Position numbers and translations under genes: made by a program. A DNA stretch of 23,826 nucleotides from an uncultured Duganella sp. (lineage in GTDB: Bacteria > Pseudomonadota > Gammaproteobacteria > Burkholderiales > Burkholderiaceae). A model generated the notes under the pieces. The model searched no databases, was not told the origin of the DNA, and saw only the letters and a list, made by a program, of their open reading frames with translations. Positions 14,246-23,759 of this stretch are shown piece after piece (the stretch's first letter is position 1; the number at the start of each line of letters is the position of its first letter). The DNA lies in contig CAMLSG010000065.1 of assembly GCA_946482635.1 (NCBI GenBank), forward strand, positions 1-23,826, read 5' to 3'.

Positions 14246-15508
14246 ATGTCTTCTTCGAACAACCCGATCCCATCCGGACCACTGGCACGCCGTGCCAGCC
14301 GCCGCGTGCTGGTGCAGCATGGCGAGCGCAAGATCTGGGTCGGTGGCGACGCGCCGGTGGTGGTGCAGTCGATGACCAATACCGACACCGCCGATGCGGT
14401 GGCGACGGCGATCCAGATCAAGGAACTGGCGCGCGCCGGTTCCGAACTGGTGCGCCTGACGGTGGACCGCCCGGAGTCGGCGGCCGCCGTGCCTTATATC
14501 CGCGACCAGCTGGACAAGATGGGCATCGACGTGCCGCTGGTGGGCGACTTCCACTACAACGGCCACACCCTGCTGACCGAGTACCCGGATTGCGCCGCCG
14601 CGCTGTCGAAGTACCGCATCAACCCGGGCAATGTGGGCAAGGGCGCCAAGCGCGACACGCAGTTCGCGCAAATGATCGAAGTGGCGGCCAGGTACGACAA
14701 GCCGGTGCGCATCGGCGTCAACTGGGGCTCGCTGGACCAGGCGCTGCTGGCGCGCATCATGGATGAAAACGCGGCACGCGAAAATCCATGGACCGCGCAA
14801 GCCGTGATGTATGAAGCGCTGATCACCTCGGCGATTGAAAACGCGGTGCGCGCTGAAGAACTGGGCCTGGCCCGCGACAAGATCATCCTGTCGTGCAAAG
14901 TGTCCGGCGTGCAGGACCTGATTGCGGTCTATCGCGAACTGGGCAAGCGCTGCGACTACCCGCTGCACCTGGGCCTGACCGAAGCGGGCATGGGCAGCAA
15001 GGGCATCGTGGCCTCGACCGCTGCGCTGTCGGTGCTGCTGCAGGAAGGCATCGGCGACACCATCCGCATTTCGCTGACCCCGGAACCGGGTGGCGACCGC
15101 ACCAAGGAAGTGGTGGTGGGCCAGGAGATCCTGCAGACGATGGGCCTGCGCAAATTCACCCCGATGGTGATTGCCTGCCCGGGCTGCGGCCGCACCACGT
15201 CCACCGTGTTCCAGGAACTGGCGGACGATATCCAGAGCTACCTGCGCGAGCAGATGCCGGAATGGAAAAAAACCTTCCCGGGCGTGGAGGCGATGAACGT
15301 GGCCGTGATGGGCTGCATCGTCAACGGCCCGGGCGAATCGAAGCATGCGAACATCGGCATCAGCCTGCCGGGCACCGGCGAATCGCCGGCCGCTCCGGTC
15401 TTCGTCGACGGCCAGAAAGTAGCGACCCTGCGCGGCGACAATATCGTCGAAGAATTCCAGGCCATCGTGCTCGACTACGTACAGAAAAACTATAGCAAAG
15501 CAGCTTAA
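14246..15508 (+). CDS. ispG: 4-hydroxy-3-methylbut-2-enyl diphosphate synthase IspG
   Basis: 420 residues, in the size range of beta/gammaproteobacterial IspG (GcpE). The N-terminal TIM barrel carries [11 protein letters not shown] and [12 protein letters not shown]. The C-terminal domain carries the [4Fe-4S] ligands Cys311, Cys314 (CPGCGRTT) and Cys357 ([10 protein letters not shown]), plus the fourth ligand Glu364. The enzyme reduces methylerythritol cyclodiphosphate to HMBPP, the penultimate step of the MEP isoprenoid pathway. The barrel-to-cluster arrangement is complete. It lies 15 nt after rodZ and 5 nt before hisS, so all three are probably one transcript. The residues before [16 protein letters not shown] are a short variable extension; the ATG at 14246 is the first sensible start. 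Confidence 0.96.
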   Translation: MSSSNNPIPSGPLARRASRRVLVQHGERKIWVGGDAPVVVQSMTNTDTADAVATAIQIKELARAGSELVRLTVDRPESAAAVPYIRDQLDKMGIDVPLVGDFHYNGHTLLTEYPDCAAALSKYRINPGNVGKGAKRDTQFAQMIEVAARYDKPVRIGVNWGSLDQALLARIMDENAARENPWTAQAVMYEALITSAIENAVRAEELGLARDKIILSCKVSGVQDLIAVYRELGKRCDYPLHLGLTEAGMGSKGIVASTAALSVLLQEGIGDTIRISLTPEPGGDRTKEVVVGQEILQTMGLRKFTPMVIACPGCGRTTSTVFQELADDIQSYLREQMPEWKKTFPGVEAMNVAVMGCIVNGPGESKHANIGISLPGTGESPAAPVFVDGQKVATLRGDNIVEEFQAIVLDYVQKNYSKAA

Positions 15509-15513
15509 AGAAC

Positions 15514-16851
15514 ATGTCCAACAAAGCAGACAAAATCGCAGCCATCAAGGGGATGAACGATCTCCTGCCGGCTGACGCCCACTTGTGGGAAATCTTCGAG
15601 AACACCGCGCAGTCCGTGGTGCAGAGCTACGGCTTCCAGCAGATCCGCACCCCGATCGTGGAAGAGACGCGCCTGTTCTCGCGCGCCATCGGCGCCGTGA
15701 CCGACATCGTCGAGAAGGAAATGTATTCCTTCGAAGACTCCATGAACGGCGACAAGCTGACCCTGCGCCCGGAAGGCACCGCAGGCGTGGTGCGCGCCGT
15801 GCTGGAACATAACCTTGTGTACGAAGGCCCGAAGCGCCTGTGGTACAAGGGCCCGATGTTCCGCCACGAGAAGCCGCAGCGCGGCCGCTATCGCCAGTTC
15901 CACCAGTTCGGCGCGGAAGCCGTGGGCTTCACCGGCCCTGACGTGGACGCCGAAATGATCGTGATGTGCCGCCGCCTGTGGGATGACCTGGGCCTGGAAA
16001 ACATCCGCCTCGAAATCAACTCCATCGGCGACGCCGAGGAGCGCGCACGCCACCGCGTCGACCTGATCGCCTACCTGGAGCAGCACGAAGAGCACCTGGA
16101 TGCCGACGCCAAGCGCCGCCTGCACAGCAACCCGCTGCGCATCCTGGACACCAAGAACCCGGCCCTGCAAGGCATCGTCAACAGCGCACCGAAGCTGCTG
16201 GACTACCTGGGCGAGGAATCGCTGGCCCACTTCGAAGGCGTGAAGAAGATCCTGGACGCCAATGCGATCCAGTACACCGTCAACACCCGACTGGTGCGCG
16301 GCATCGACTACTACAACCGCACCGTGTTCGAATGGGTCACCGACGAACTGGGCGCGCAGGGCACCGTCTGCGCCGGCGGCCGTTATGACCCGCTGATCGA
16401 AATGTTCGGCGGCAAGCCAACCCCGGCGGTCGGCTTCGCGATGGGCATCGAACGCCTGATCGAACTGATGAAAGGCGCCGGCGACACCGCCGCGCCGCGC
16501 CAGTGCGACGTCTACCTGGTGCACCAGGGCGACGCGGCGCGCATGCAAGCCTTCATCATCGGCGAGCGCCTGCGCGACGCCGGCCTGGACGTGATCCTGC
16601 ATTGCGGCGGCCTGAATGGCGCCGGCAGCTTCAAGTCGCAGATGAAAAAAGCCGATGGCTCCGGCGCAACCTTCGCCGTCATCATCGGCGAAGACGAAGT
16701 GGCCAACAACACTGCCGTCGTCAAGGCAATGCGCGCTGAAGAAGGCGAGGGCCAGCAACAGACCGTCGCGTTTGAAGGCGTTGTCGATTACGTCGTGGAC
16801 CAGATCACATGCGGAGACGATTGTGACCACGACCATCACCACCACCATTAA
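15514..16851 (+). CDS. hisS: Histidyl-tRNA synthetase with natural C-terminal His-rich tail
   Basis: 445 residues; a class II aminoacyl-tRNA synthetase that attaches histidine to tRNA-His. RPEGTA (85-90) and [18 protein letters not shown] (116-133, motif 2) bind [11 protein letters not shown] at 260-267 is the HisRS-specific histidine A motif, and [12 protein letters not shown] at 304-315 is motif 3. An anticodon-binding domain follows from about 335. The final residues read [13 protein letters not shown] (433-445): two Cys, four Asp and six His, with a run of five His directly before the stop. The tail codons (CAT/CAC mixed) are normal genomic sequence, and the next gene follows after native spacing. 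The tail is well outside the catalytic core and could bind Zn/Ni. The start is 5 nt after ispG. Confidence 0.96.
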   Translation: MSNKADKIAAIKGMNDLLPADAHLWEIFENTAQSVVQSYGFQQIRTPIVEETRLFSRAIGAVTDIVEKEMYSFEDSMNGDKLTLRPEGTAGVVRAVLEHNLVYEGPKRLWYKGPMFRHEKPQRGRYRQFHQFGAEAVGFTGPDVDAEMIVMCRRLWDDLGLENIRLEINSIGDAEERARHRVDLIAYLEQHEEHLDADAKRRLHSNPLRILDTKNPALQGIVNSAPKLLDYLGEESLAHFEGVKKILDANAIQYTVNTRLVRGIDYYNRTVFEWVTDELGAQGTVCAGGRYDPLIEMFGGKPTPAVGFAMGIERLIELMKGAGDTAAPRQCDVYLVHQGDAARMQAFIIGERLRDAGLDVILHCGGLNGAGSFKSQMKKADGSGATFAVIIGEDEVANNTAVVKAMRAEEGEGQQQTVAFEGVVDYVVDQITCGDDCDHDHHHHH

Positions 16852-16879
16852 TCTTTCAAAGAAACAGGCAGACTGAAAC

Positions 16880-17527
16880 ATGGCATACGATCTCGAAGAA
16901 CAAGAACAGCTTGCTACCCTCAAAGCGTGGTGGGCAAAGTACGGCAACCTGACCACCTGGGTGGTGATCGCGGGCCTGGCCGCCTATTCGGGCTGGAACG
17001 GCTGGAACTACTACCAGCGCAACCAGGCAGCGCAAGCCTCCGTGCTGTTCGATGAGCTGCAAACCGCCGTCAACGCCAAGGACAATGCCAAGGTGGCGCG
17101 CGTAGCCGGCGACATCGAGTCCAAGTTCGGCCGCACGGCATACGCCTCGCTGGGCGCGCTGAGCGCCGCCAAGTCGTTCTTCGACGCCAATGACCTGAAG
17201 TCCGCCAAGGCCCAGCTGGAGTGGGTGGTTGCGAACGGCAACGACGAGCACAAGAACATTGCTTCGATCCGCCTGGCCGGCGTGCTGCTGGACGAGAAAG
17301 CCTACGACGCTGCGCTGAAGGCGCTGGCCGTGGCTGCACTGCCGCAGTTCAAGTCCTCGGTGGAAGACCGCAAGGGCGACATCCTGGCGGCGCAGAACAA
17401 GCTGGAAGAAGCCCGTACCGCCTACAAGGCCGCACTGGAAGCCGCCGACAAGAACAATCCCGGCCGCCAGCTGATCCAGCTCAAGCTCGAATCCATCGGC
17501 GGCAGCGTGCCGGAAGTGAAGGCGTAA
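16880..17527 (+). CDS. yfgM: YfgM-type membrane-anchored TPR protein
   Basis: 215 residues. A short cytoplasmic segment (MAYDLEEQEQLATLKAWWAKYG) precedes a transmembrane helix at about 25-41. A periplasmic TPR-like domain then runs to the end, with YASLGALSAAKSFFDANDLKSA and LAAQNKLEEARTAYKAALEAA as repeat units. E. coli YfgM is an ancillary SecYEG partner that works with PpiD in periplasmic chaperoning and is co-encoded with BamB. The same hisS-yfgM-bamB-der order is seen here, which supports the name. It starts 28 nt after hisS and ends 4 nt before bamB. The start is well placed, since the N-terminal EEQEQ...LK.WW motif is family-typical. The length is normal. Confidence 0.92.
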   Translation: MAYDLEEQEQLATLKAWWAKYGNLTTWVVIAGLAAYSGWNGWNYYQRNQAAQASVLFDELQTAVNAKDNAKVARVAGDIESKFGRTAYASLGALSAAKSFFDANDLKSAKAQLEWVVANGNDEHKNIASIRLAGVLLDEKAYDAALKALAVAALPQFKSSVEDRKGDILAAQNKLEEARTAYKAALEAADKNNPGRQLIQLKLESIGGSVPEVKA

Positions 17528-17531
17528 ACAC

Positions 17532-18680
17532 ATGCGCGCGACTCGTACCGTAATTGCACTGGGCGTCCTGGTGCTGGTTGCCGGCTGCGGCAGCCTGAAT
17601 CCGTTCAAGAAAGAAGACAAGTTCGCACCGGCCAAGCTGGAAGAGCTGAAGGGCGGCGTGCCGGCCCGCATGGTCTGGAAGCACAGCACCGGCAAGGCAG
17701 GCACCAATGTCTTCACGCCGGCACTGGCCGACAACAGCGTGTTCGTGGCCGATGCCGACGGCGTGATCGAACGCCTGGATGCCGCCACCGGCAAGGTGCA
17801 ATGGCGCAGCAAGGCCGGCACCGACCTGACTGCCGGCGTCGGCGTCAGCCCGGACGGCAAGCTGCTGGCTGTGGGCGCAGTCAAGGGCCAGCTGATGGCC
17901 TTCGACGGCAGCGGCAAGGCGTTGTGGAAGGTCCAGGCTTCGAGCGAGATCCTGTCCGCTCCTGCTGTCGGCAACGACGTCGTGATCGTGCGCACCGTGG
18001 ACAACAAGGTTACCGCTTATGACGCAGCGGACGGCAAGAAGCGCTGGTTCATCCAGCGCGTGACCCCGCCGCTGACCCTGCGCAATATGCCAGGCCTGGT
18101 CATCGCCAACACCAACGTATACGCCGCGCAGCCTGCGGGCCGCATCCTGGCGCTGGCGCTGTCGAACGGCGTGCCGCGCTTTGAAGTGCCGCTGTCCGAG
18201 CCGCGCGGCGCGACCGAACTGGAACGCGTGTCCGACATCAGCGGCACTCCGACCGTGTTCGAGAACGACCTGTGCGCGGTGAGCTACCAGGGCAAGGTAG
18301 GCTGCCTGGACCTGAACACCGGCGCCGCCCGCTGGACCAAGCCGGCATCGTCTGACGTTGGCGTGGGCGTGGACCAGCGCTTCGTGTTTGTCTCGGACGA
18401 GAAGGGCGCCGTGCAAGCCTTTGCCCGCGAAGGCGGCGCATCGGCGTGGAAGAACGAGAAGCTGGCTTACCGCCGCTTGTCGGCTCCGGTTTCCTATGGC
18501 CGCTTCGTGGCCGTAGGCGACCTCGAAGGTTATGTGCACTTCCTGTCGCGGGAAGACGGCACGATGTTAGGTCGGATCAGCACCGACGGCAGCGCCATCA
18601 AGTCGGCGCCGCTGTTGTCCGGTCCGAATGTGATTTTCCAAACCCAGAATGGGACTGTGGCCGCTATCGCGGTCGAATAA
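17532..18680 (+). CDS. bamB: Outer-membrane assembly lipoprotein BamB
   Basis: 382 residues. The lipoprotein signal ends in the lipobox VAGC with Cys19. The rest forms PQQ-type beta-propeller blades: repeated units such as [63 protein letters not shown] and [13 protein letters not shown], consistent with the eight-bladed BamB propeller. BamB is a non-essential part of the BAM complex that inserts beta-barrel proteins into the outer membrane. It stands 4 nt after yfgM and 7 nt before der, in the conserved order. The final blade closes with [12 protein letters not shown], so the protein is complete. Confidence 0.94.
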   Translation: MRATRTVIALGVLVLVAGCGSLNPFKKEDKFAPAKLEELKGGVPARMVWKHSTGKAGTNVFTPALADNSVFVADADGVIERLDAATGKVQWRSKAGTDLTAGVGVSPDGKLLAVGAVKGQLMAFDGSGKALWKVQASSEILSAPAVGNDVVIVRTVDNKVTAYDAADGKKRWFIQRVTPPLTLRNMPGLVIANTNVYAAQPAGRILALALSNGVPRFEVPLSEPRGATELERVSDISGTPTVFENDLCAVSYQGKVGCLDLNTGAARWTKPASSDVGVGVDQRFVFVSDEKGAVQAFAREGGASAWKNEKLAYRRLSAPVSYGRFVAVGDLEGYVHFLSREDGTMLGRISTDGSAIKSAPLLSGPNVIFQTQNGTVAAIAVE

Positions 18681-18687
18681 AAATAAA

Positions 18688-20034
18688 ATGAAGCCGGTAA
18701 TTGCACTTGTTGGTCGCCCGAACGTCGGGAAATCGACCTTATTCAATCGACTGACCCGCTCGCGCGATGCGCTGGTGGCGGACCTCCCTGGCCTGACGCG
18801 CGATCGTCACTACGGCGAGGGCCGCGTGGGCAATCGCCCATTCCTGGTCATCGATACCGGCGGTTTCGAGCCGGTCGCCAAGGAAGGCATCATGTTCCAG
18901 ATGGCCCTGCAGACCAAGCAGGCCGTGGCGGAAGCCGACGTGGTGGTGTTCCTGGTCGATGGCCGCCAGGGCATGACCCCGCACGACAAGACGATTACCG
19001 ATTTCCTGCGCAAATCCGGCCGTCCGGTGCTGCTCGTGGTGAACAAGGCCGAAGGCATGCGCTATACCGCTGCCGTATCGGACTTCTACGAGCTGGGCCT
19101 GGGCGATCCGTATGCGATTTCCGGCGCCCATGGCGACGGCGTGCACGACCTGGTAGCCGAAGCGCTGGACAAGGCATTTGCCTCGCGTCCGGCCGACGAG
19201 GAAGAGCTGCTGCCGCAGGAGCGCGGCGTGAAGATCGCCCTGGTGGGCCGTCCGAACGTGGGCAAGTCGACCCTGATCAACACCCTGGTGGGCGAGGAGC
19301 GCGTGATCGCCTTCGACATGCCGGGCACCACCCGCGACTCGATCGAGATCCCGTTTGAGCGCGACGGCAAGCAGTACACCCTGATAGACACGGCCGGTAT
19401 CCGCCGCCGCGGCAAGGTGTTCGAGGCGATCGAGAAATTCTCGGTAGTGAAGACGCTGCAGTCGATCTCGGAAGCCAATGTGGTGATCCTGATGCTCGAC
19501 GCGCAGCAGGATATCTCCGAGCAGGACGCCCACATTGCGGGCTTCATCCTGGAATCGGGCCGCGCCCTGGTGGTGGCGGTCAACAAGTGGGACGGCCTGC
19601 AGTCGGACGACCGCGACCAGGTGAAGATGGACATGGACCGCAAGCTGGACTTCCTGTCGTTCGCCAATACCCACTTCATTTCGGCGCTGCGCGGCACCGG
19701 CATCGGCCCGCTGATGAAATCCGTGAACGGCGCGTATGCCGCCGCCACGGCCGACCTGCCGACGCCTAAGCTGACCCGCGCCTTGCAGGAAGCGATCGAG
19801 AAGCAGGAACCGAAGCGCAAGGCCGGCGTGCGTCCGAAAATGCGCTACGCGCACCAGGGCGGCCAGAACCCGCCGATCATCGTCATCCACGGCAATTCGC
19901 TGGATGCGGTGTCCGAGCCGTATAAACGCTATCTGGAGAAGCATTTCCGCGATAGTTTCAAGCTGGTCGGCACCCCGCTGCGCATCGAATTGCGCAACGG
20001 CAAGAACCCTTTCGACAAGCGCGAAGGCAAATAA
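18688..20034 (+). CDS. der: Ribosome-assembly GTPase Der (EngA)
   Basis: 448 residues with two tandem GTPase domains, the hallmark of Der. G1 motifs GRPNVGKST occur at 9-17 and 187-195, each followed by DTGG or DTAG switch II motifs and NKAE or NKWD G4 motifs. A C-terminal KH-like domain follows ([24 protein letters not shown]). Der binds the 50S subunit and is essential for its maturation. The start at 18688 places G1 at the usual distance. The 13 upstream codons in the same frame lie in bamB and are not needed. There is no Shine-Dalgarno sequence, only the A-rich AATAAAAATAAA, so initiation may rely on coupling to bamB translation. A palindromic terminator follows. Confidence 0.96.
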   Translation: MKPVIALVGRPNVGKSTLFNRLTRSRDALVADLPGLTRDRHYGEGRVGNRPFLVIDTGGFEPVAKEGIMFQMALQTKQAVAEADVVVFLVDGRQGMTPHDKTITDFLRKSGRPVLLVVNKAEGMRYTAAVSDFYELGLGDPYAISGAHGDGVHDLVAEALDKAFASRPADEEELLPQERGVKIALVGRPNVGKSTLINTLVGEERVIAFDMPGTTRDSIEIPFERDGKQYTLIDTAGIRRRGKVFEAIEKFSVVKTLQSISEANVVILMLDAQQDISEQDAHIAGFILESGRALVVAVNKWDGLQSDDRDQVKMDMDRKLDFLSFANTHFISALRGTGIGPLMKSVNGAYAAATADLPTPKLTRALQEAIEKQEPKRKAGVRPKMRYAHQGGQNPPIIVIHGNSLDAVSEPYKRYLEKHFRDSFKLVGTPLRIELRNGKNPFDKREGK

Positions 20035-20040
20035 ACCTGG

Positions 20041-20085
20041 AAAAAGGGGACGTAACCATTTAAAAAAGGGTTACGTCCCCTTTTT
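20041..20085 (+). terminator. Palindromic element/terminator after der
   Basis: AAAAAGGGGACGTAACC (20041-20057) and GGTTACGTCCCCTTTTT (20069-20085) form a perfect 17-bp stem around an 11-nt AT-rich loop, with T-run and A-run at the ends. It stands 6 nt after the der stop and would terminate in either direction. Its GGGGACG core and ATTTAA loop start are shared with the element at 23760-23820, pointing to a dispersed repeat family. Confidence 0.8.
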
Positions 20086-20233
20086 CGGGGGCGTGAATAA
20101 GCTAAGCTTAAGCTTTATCACGCTGCAAGATTTAAAAAAACAAGGTACAGTGTCTTTGGAGCAGCATCCCCAGCACTTGAAATATAGGCACAGCGTCTCC
20201 AATTCGTACACAACAACATAAAACGGAGCTGTT
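20086..20233 (+). promoter_or_regulatory. Upstream region of hfq
   Basis: 148 nt between the der terminator and hfq. It contains a perfect 12-nt palindrome AAGCTTAAGCTT (20104-20115), an A-rich tract (20131-20142), a TTGAAA (20177-20182) that could be a -35 box without a good -10, and a weak CTGCAA-N17-TACAGT pair (20123-20151). The hfq ribosome-binding site is CGGAG just before the ATG. One or more promoters should be here, but none can be placed with confidence. Confidence 0.4.
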
Positions 20234-20479
20234 ATGAGCAATAAAGGGCAATTGTTACAAGACCCATTCCTGAACGCGCTGCGCAAAGAGCACGTTCCAG
20301 TCTCGATCTACCTGGTCAACGGCATCAAGCTGCAAGGCCATATCGAGTCTTTCGACCAATACGTGGTCCTGCTGCGTAACACCGTAACCCAGATGGTTTA
20401 CAAGCACGCCATTTCCACCGTGGTGCCTGCCCGCGCCGTCAACCTGAACATGGATAACTCCTCCGAGGCAGCGGAGTAA
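20234..20479 (+). CDS. hfq: RNA chaperone Hfq
   Basis: 81 residues. The Sm fold is complete: Sm1 includes [39 protein letters not shown], and Sm2 includes [15 protein letters not shown] with the YKH motif at 56-58. Gln9 and the QY pair around residue 42 line the proximal RNA-binding face (E. coli has Phe at the second position). The C-terminal tail is short and acidic-tipped ([10 protein letters not shown]), against the long tail in E. coli; short tails are normal in many betaproteobacteria. Hfq hexamers pair small RNAs with mRNAs and would, among other targets, govern rpoS translation, the gene for which is also in this window. It precedes hflX by 10 nt. Confidence 0.97.
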   Translation: MSNKGQLLQDPFLNALRKEHVPVSIYLVNGIKLQGHIESFDQYVVLLRNTVTQMVYKHAISTVVPARAVNLNMDNSSEAAE

Positions 20480-20489
20480 GCCACTTCGT

Positions 20490-21635
20490 ATGCGTGCAGC
20501 TTTAGTCGGGGTAGATTTCGGTCAGGGCGACTTTGCTGCCAGTATCGAGGAGTTGATGCTGCTGGCCCGCTCCGCGGGCGCAGAGCCGGTCACCACCATT
20601 ACCGGCAAACGGTCCTCGCCGGATGCCGCCTATTTTGTCGGCAGCGGCAAGGCCGACGAGATCGGTCATGCAGTGCAGGACCACAAGCTCGAAATCGTCA
20701 TCTTCAACCATGCGCTGTCCCCAGCCCAGCAGCGCAACCTGGAAAAACGCCTTCAAGTCAGGGTGCTTGACCGCACCAGCCTGATCCTCGACATCTTTGC
20801 CCAGCGTGCGCAAAGCCACGAGGGCAAGGTGCAGGTCGAACTGGCCCAGTTGCAGCACCTGGCCACGCGCCTGGTACGCGGCTGGACTCACCTTGAACGC
20901 CAGAAGGGCGGTATCGGCCTGCGCGGTCCCGGTGAAACCCAGCTCGAAACCGACCGCCGGCTGCTCGGCGAGCGCGTCAAGATGCTGCGCGCCAAACTGG
21001 CCAAGCTGCGCAAGCAGCACGAGACCCAGCGCCGCGCGCGCGGCCGCAGCCATACTTTCTCCGTGTCCCTGGTCGGCTACACCAATGCCGGCAAATCGAC
21101 CCTGTTCAATACGCTGACCAAGGCCGGCGTCTACGTGGCGGACCAGTTGTTCGCGACGCTGGACACCACCTCGCGCCGCGTCTACATGGGCGAGGAAATC
21201 GGCAACGTGGTGTTGTCGGACACGGTCGGCTTCGTGCGCGAATTGCCGCACCAGCTGGTGGCCGCTTTCCGCGCCACCCTGGAAGAAACGATTCACGCCG
21301 ACCTGCTGCTGCACGTGGTGGATGGTGCATCGCCGAGCCGCATGGAGCAGATCGAGCAGGTCAACCTGGTGCTGCGCGAAATCGGCGCCGACCATATCCC
21401 GCAGATCCTGGTGTGGAACAAGATCGATGCGGCGGGCCTGGAGCCGGCGGTAGAACGTAATGAGTATGATAAGATTTCCCGCGTATTCATCAGCGCACGC
21501 ACGGGCGAAGGCCTGAACCTGCTGCGCGATGCAATCTGTGAGGCAGCACGGGATGAGCAGGAGGCGCTCGCCAACCCCAAAGAAGAGGTGGCGCCGGACA
21601 GTATTCTCACCTTTACCCAAGTAGGATCTCACTAA
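20490..21635 (+). CDS. hflX: Ribosome-splitting GTPase HflX
   Basis: 381 residues. An N-terminal nucleotide-binding-like domain (about 1-110) leads to a coiled region carrying GGIGLRGPGETQLE at 140-153. The Obg-class GTPase domain follows: G1 GYTNAGKST at 196-204, SDTVGFVRELPHQLV as G3/switch II, and WNKID as G4. HflX rescues stalled or heat-damaged ribosomes by splitting 70S particles. It lies between hfq and hflK, the conserved hfl order. The ATG at 20490 begins 10 nt after hfq. No strong ribosome-binding site is visible, which fits coupling to hfq translation. The C-terminus is intact and 9 nt from hflK. Confidence 0.95.
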   Translation: MRAALVGVDFGQGDFAASIEELMLLARSAGAEPVTTITGKRSSPDAAYFVGSGKADEIGHAVQDHKLEIVIFNHALSPAQQRNLEKRLQVRVLDRTSLILDIFAQRAQSHEGKVQVELAQLQHLATRLVRGWTHLERQKGGIGLRGPGETQLETDRRLLGERVKMLRAKLAKLRKQHETQRRARGRSHTFSVSLVGYTNAGKSTLFNTLTKAGVYVADQLFATLDTTSRRVYMGEEIGNVVLSDTVGFVRELPHQLVAAFRATLEETIHADLLLHVVDGASPSRMEQIEQVNLVLREIGADHIPQILVWNKIDAAGLEPAVERNEYDKISRVFISARTGEGLNLLRDAICEAARDEQEALANPKEEVAPDSILTFTQVGSH

Positions 21636-21644
21636 AAGAAAAAT

Positions 21645-22877
21645 ATGCCTTTTTCCTCTCTCAAGAAAAGACTCGGCAACTATATTGCCCAGGAAGGCAA
21701 AAAGCCCGGCGAAGGACCGCCGGACCTCGATCAGCTCTGGCGCGACTTTAACCAGCGCCTGAATGGCCTGTTTGGCGGCGGCAAAAACCGCGGCAGCAAT
21801 TCGGGCGGCGGCGGCAATGGCGGCGGCGACATGAAGGGCGCCGGCTTTACCTTTGGCGCGGTCGCTTCGGTGGCAGCGCTGGTATGGCTCGCTTCCGGCG
21901 CGTTCATCGTGCAGGAAGGCCAGACCGGCGTGGTCACCACGTTCGGCAAATTCAGCCACACCACGCCGGCCGGTTTCAACTGGCGCTGGCCATACCCGTT
22001 CCAGGGCAATGAAATCGTCAACGTGTCGCAGGTGCGCACGGTGGAGGTGGGCTACCGCGGCAGCGCGAAGTCGAAGATGGCTTCCGAGGCGCTGATGCTG
22101 ACCGAAGACGAAAACATCATCGACATCCAGTTCGCCGTGCAGTACAAGCTGAGCGACCCGGTGAAGTGGCTGTACGCCAACCGCGACGCGGAAGACACCG
22201 TGCGCCAGGTGGCGGAAACGGCGATCCGCGAAATCGTAGGCCGCAGCAAGATGGACTTCGTGCTGTATGAAGGCCGCGAGAAGGTCGCCACCGATACCCA
22301 GCAACTGATGCAGGCCATCCTGGACCGTTACAACTCGGGCGCGCAAGTGACCAATGTGACGATGCAGGGCGTGCAGCCGCCGGAGCAGGTGCAGGCAGCG
22401 TTCGACGACGCCGTGAAAGCGGGCCAGGACCGCGAGCGCCAGAAGAATGAAGGCCAGGCTTACGCCAACGACATCGTGCCGAAAGCGCGCGGTGCGGCAT
22501 TCCGCCTGATCCAGGAAGCCGAGGCGTATCGCGCCATGACGGTGCAGAACGCAACCGGTAATGCCGACCGCTTCAAGTCCGTGCTGGCCGAGTACCAGAA
22601 GGCGCCGGCCGTGACCCGCGACCGCATGTACCTGGACACCATGCAGCAGATCTTCTCCAACACCAGCAAGGTGATGGTCGATTCCAAGGCTGGCAGCAAC
22701 CTGCTGTACCTGCCGCTGGACAAGCTGATCGCCCAGGTGGCTGCCACCGAGGGACGCGCCGCCAGCGTGACCCCGCCGCCGCCAGCGGCCGTGCTGTTGC
22801 CGCCGGAGCCGACTACCGACCCGAACCGCCGTGATGGCCGTTCGCGTGAATCGTCCCGTGACCGGGAGGGCCGTTAA
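21645..22877 (+). CDS. hflK: SPFH membrane protein HflK (FtsH modulator)
   Basis: 410 residues. The cytoplasmic N-terminus has a Gly-rich stretch (FGGGKNRGSNSGGGGNGG, about 43-60). A transmembrane helix at about 68-89 follows, then a periplasmic SPFH/prohibitin domain (QEGQTGVVTTFGKFSHT, PGFNWRWPYPF-like, then VQYKLSDPVKWLYANRDAEDTVRQVAETAIREIVG). A coiled helical region (PEQVQAAFDDAVKAGQDRERQKNEGQAYANDIVPKARG) and a Pro/Arg-rich C-terminal tail complete it. With HflC it forms a large cage around the FtsH protease and modulates membrane-protein degradation. The stop overlaps the hflC start by 1 bp (TAATG), so equal production of the two partners is expected. Confidence 0.95.
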   Translation: MPFSSLKKRLGNYIAQEGKKPGEGPPDLDQLWRDFNQRLNGLFGGGKNRGSNSGGGGNGGGDMKGAGFTFGAVASVAALVWLASGAFIVQEGQTGVVTTFGKFSHTTPAGFNWRWPYPFQGNEIVNVSQVRTVEVGYRGSAKSKMASEALMLTEDENIIDIQFAVQYKLSDPVKWLYANRDAEDTVRQVAETAIREIVGRSKMDFVLYEGREKVATDTQQLMQAILDRYNSGAQVTNVTMQGVQPPEQVQAAFDDAVKAGQDRERQKNEGQAYANDIVPKARGAAFRLIQEAEAYRAMTVQNATGNADRFKSVLAEYQKAPAVTRDRMYLDTMQQIFSNTSKVMVDSKAGSNLLYLPLDKLIAQVAATEGRAASVTPPPPAAVLLPPEPTTDPNRRDGRSRESSRDREGR

Positions 22878-23752
22878 TGAATCGCTTTGCAACTATCCTG
22901 ATTACGGGCTTTATCGCCCTGATGCTGCTGTCGTCCACCGTGTTCGTGGTGGACCAGCGCAAATACGCCATCGTGTTCGCGCTGGGTGAAGTGAAGCAGG
23001 TGATTTCCGAGCCGGGCCTGCACTTCAAGCTGCCGCCGCCGTTCCAGAACGTGGTGTACCTGGACAAGCGGATCCAGACCCTGGACCCGAAAGAGGCTGA
23101 CCGCTTCATCACCGCCGAAAAGATGAACATCCTGGTGGATGCCTTCGTCAAATGGAAGGTGACCGACCCGCGCCTGTACTTCGTCTCCTTTGGCGGCGAC
23201 GAGGGCAGGGCAGGCGACCGCATGCAGCAGATCGTGAAAGCGGCGCTGAACGACGAGATCACCAAGCGCACCGTACGCGAAGTGATTTCCGGCCAGCGCG
23301 GCAAGGTGATGGAGTCGATCCGCAGCAAGGTGGTGGACGAGGCCAAGCAGATCGGCGTGGAGATCGTCGACGTGCGCCTGAAGCGTGTTGATTACGTCGA
23401 GCAGATCAACAACTCGGTATACGAGCGCATGAAAGCCGAGCGCCTGCGCGTGGCCAACGAAGCCCGTTCTACCGGTTCCGCAGAATCGGAGCAGGTTCGC
23501 GCCGATGCCGACAAGCAGCGCACCGTGATCCTGGCCGAAGCCTACCGTGAAGCGGAAAAGATCAAGGGCGAAGGCGATGCCAAGGCGTCGCAGATCTATG
23601 CCGAAGCGTTTGGCCGCAATCCGGAGTTCTACAAGTTCTACCGTTCGCTGGAAGCATACCGTGCTTCCTTCAAGACCAAGGCTGACGTGATGCTGGTCGA
23701 TCCGCAGTCCGACTTCTTCAAATACTTCAAGAGCGCCGGCTCCGGGAAGTAA
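22877..23752 (+). CDS. hflC: SPFH membrane protein HflC (FtsH modulator)
   Basis: 291 residues. An N-terminal transmembrane helix (about 6-25) is followed by the SPFH domain (VDQRKYAIVFALGEVKQVISEPGLHFKLPPPFQNV, then VDAFVKWKVTDPRLYF). A long helical part comes next (EARSTGSAESEQVRADADKQRTVILAEAYREAEKIKGEGDAKASQIYAEAFGR), then the FYRSLEAYR segment and a short Lys-ending tail. It partners HflK in the HflKC cage around FtsH. The gene overlaps hflK by 1 bp and ends 8 nt before a strong palindrome, which should close the hfq-hflX-hflK-hflC transcript. Downstream genes lie outside the window. Confidence 0.95.
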   Translation: MNRFATILITGFIALMLLSSTVFVVDQRKYAIVFALGEVKQVISEPGLHFKLPPPFQNVVYLDKRIQTLDPKEADRFITAEKMNILVDAFVKWKVTDPRLYFVSFGGDEGRAGDRMQQIVKAALNDEITKRTVREVISGQRGKVMESIRSKVVDEAKQIGVEIVDVRLKRVDYVEQINNSVYERMKAERLRVANEARSTGSAESEQVRADADKQRTVILAEAYREAEKIKGEGDAKASQIYAEAFGRNPEFYKFYRSLEAYRASFKTKADVMLVDPQSDFFKYFKSAGSGK

Positions 23753-23759
23753 GCCAAAA

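Noticed and set aside
12848..15346. Very long antisense open frame (about 830 codons) across rodZ, ispG
   Set aside because: It overlaps two well-identified genes on the other strand; the translation is His/Arg/Gln-rich without domains. Long antisense frames are expected in GC-rich coding DNA.
16812..16851. His tail as a cloning tag
   Set aside because: Mixed native codons, preceded by Cys/Asp residues and followed by normal intergenic sequence and yfgM; no vector sequence is seen.
20104..20115. AAGCTTAAGCTT palindrome as an hfq operator
   Set aside because: Only 12 nt, lacks flanking symmetry and may be chance; kept only as a note in the hfq upstream region.
20502..22892. Long antisense open frame (about 800 codons) across hflX and hflK
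   Set aside because: Shadow of two conserved genes; no domain, no ribosome-binding site, composition typical of antisense frames.
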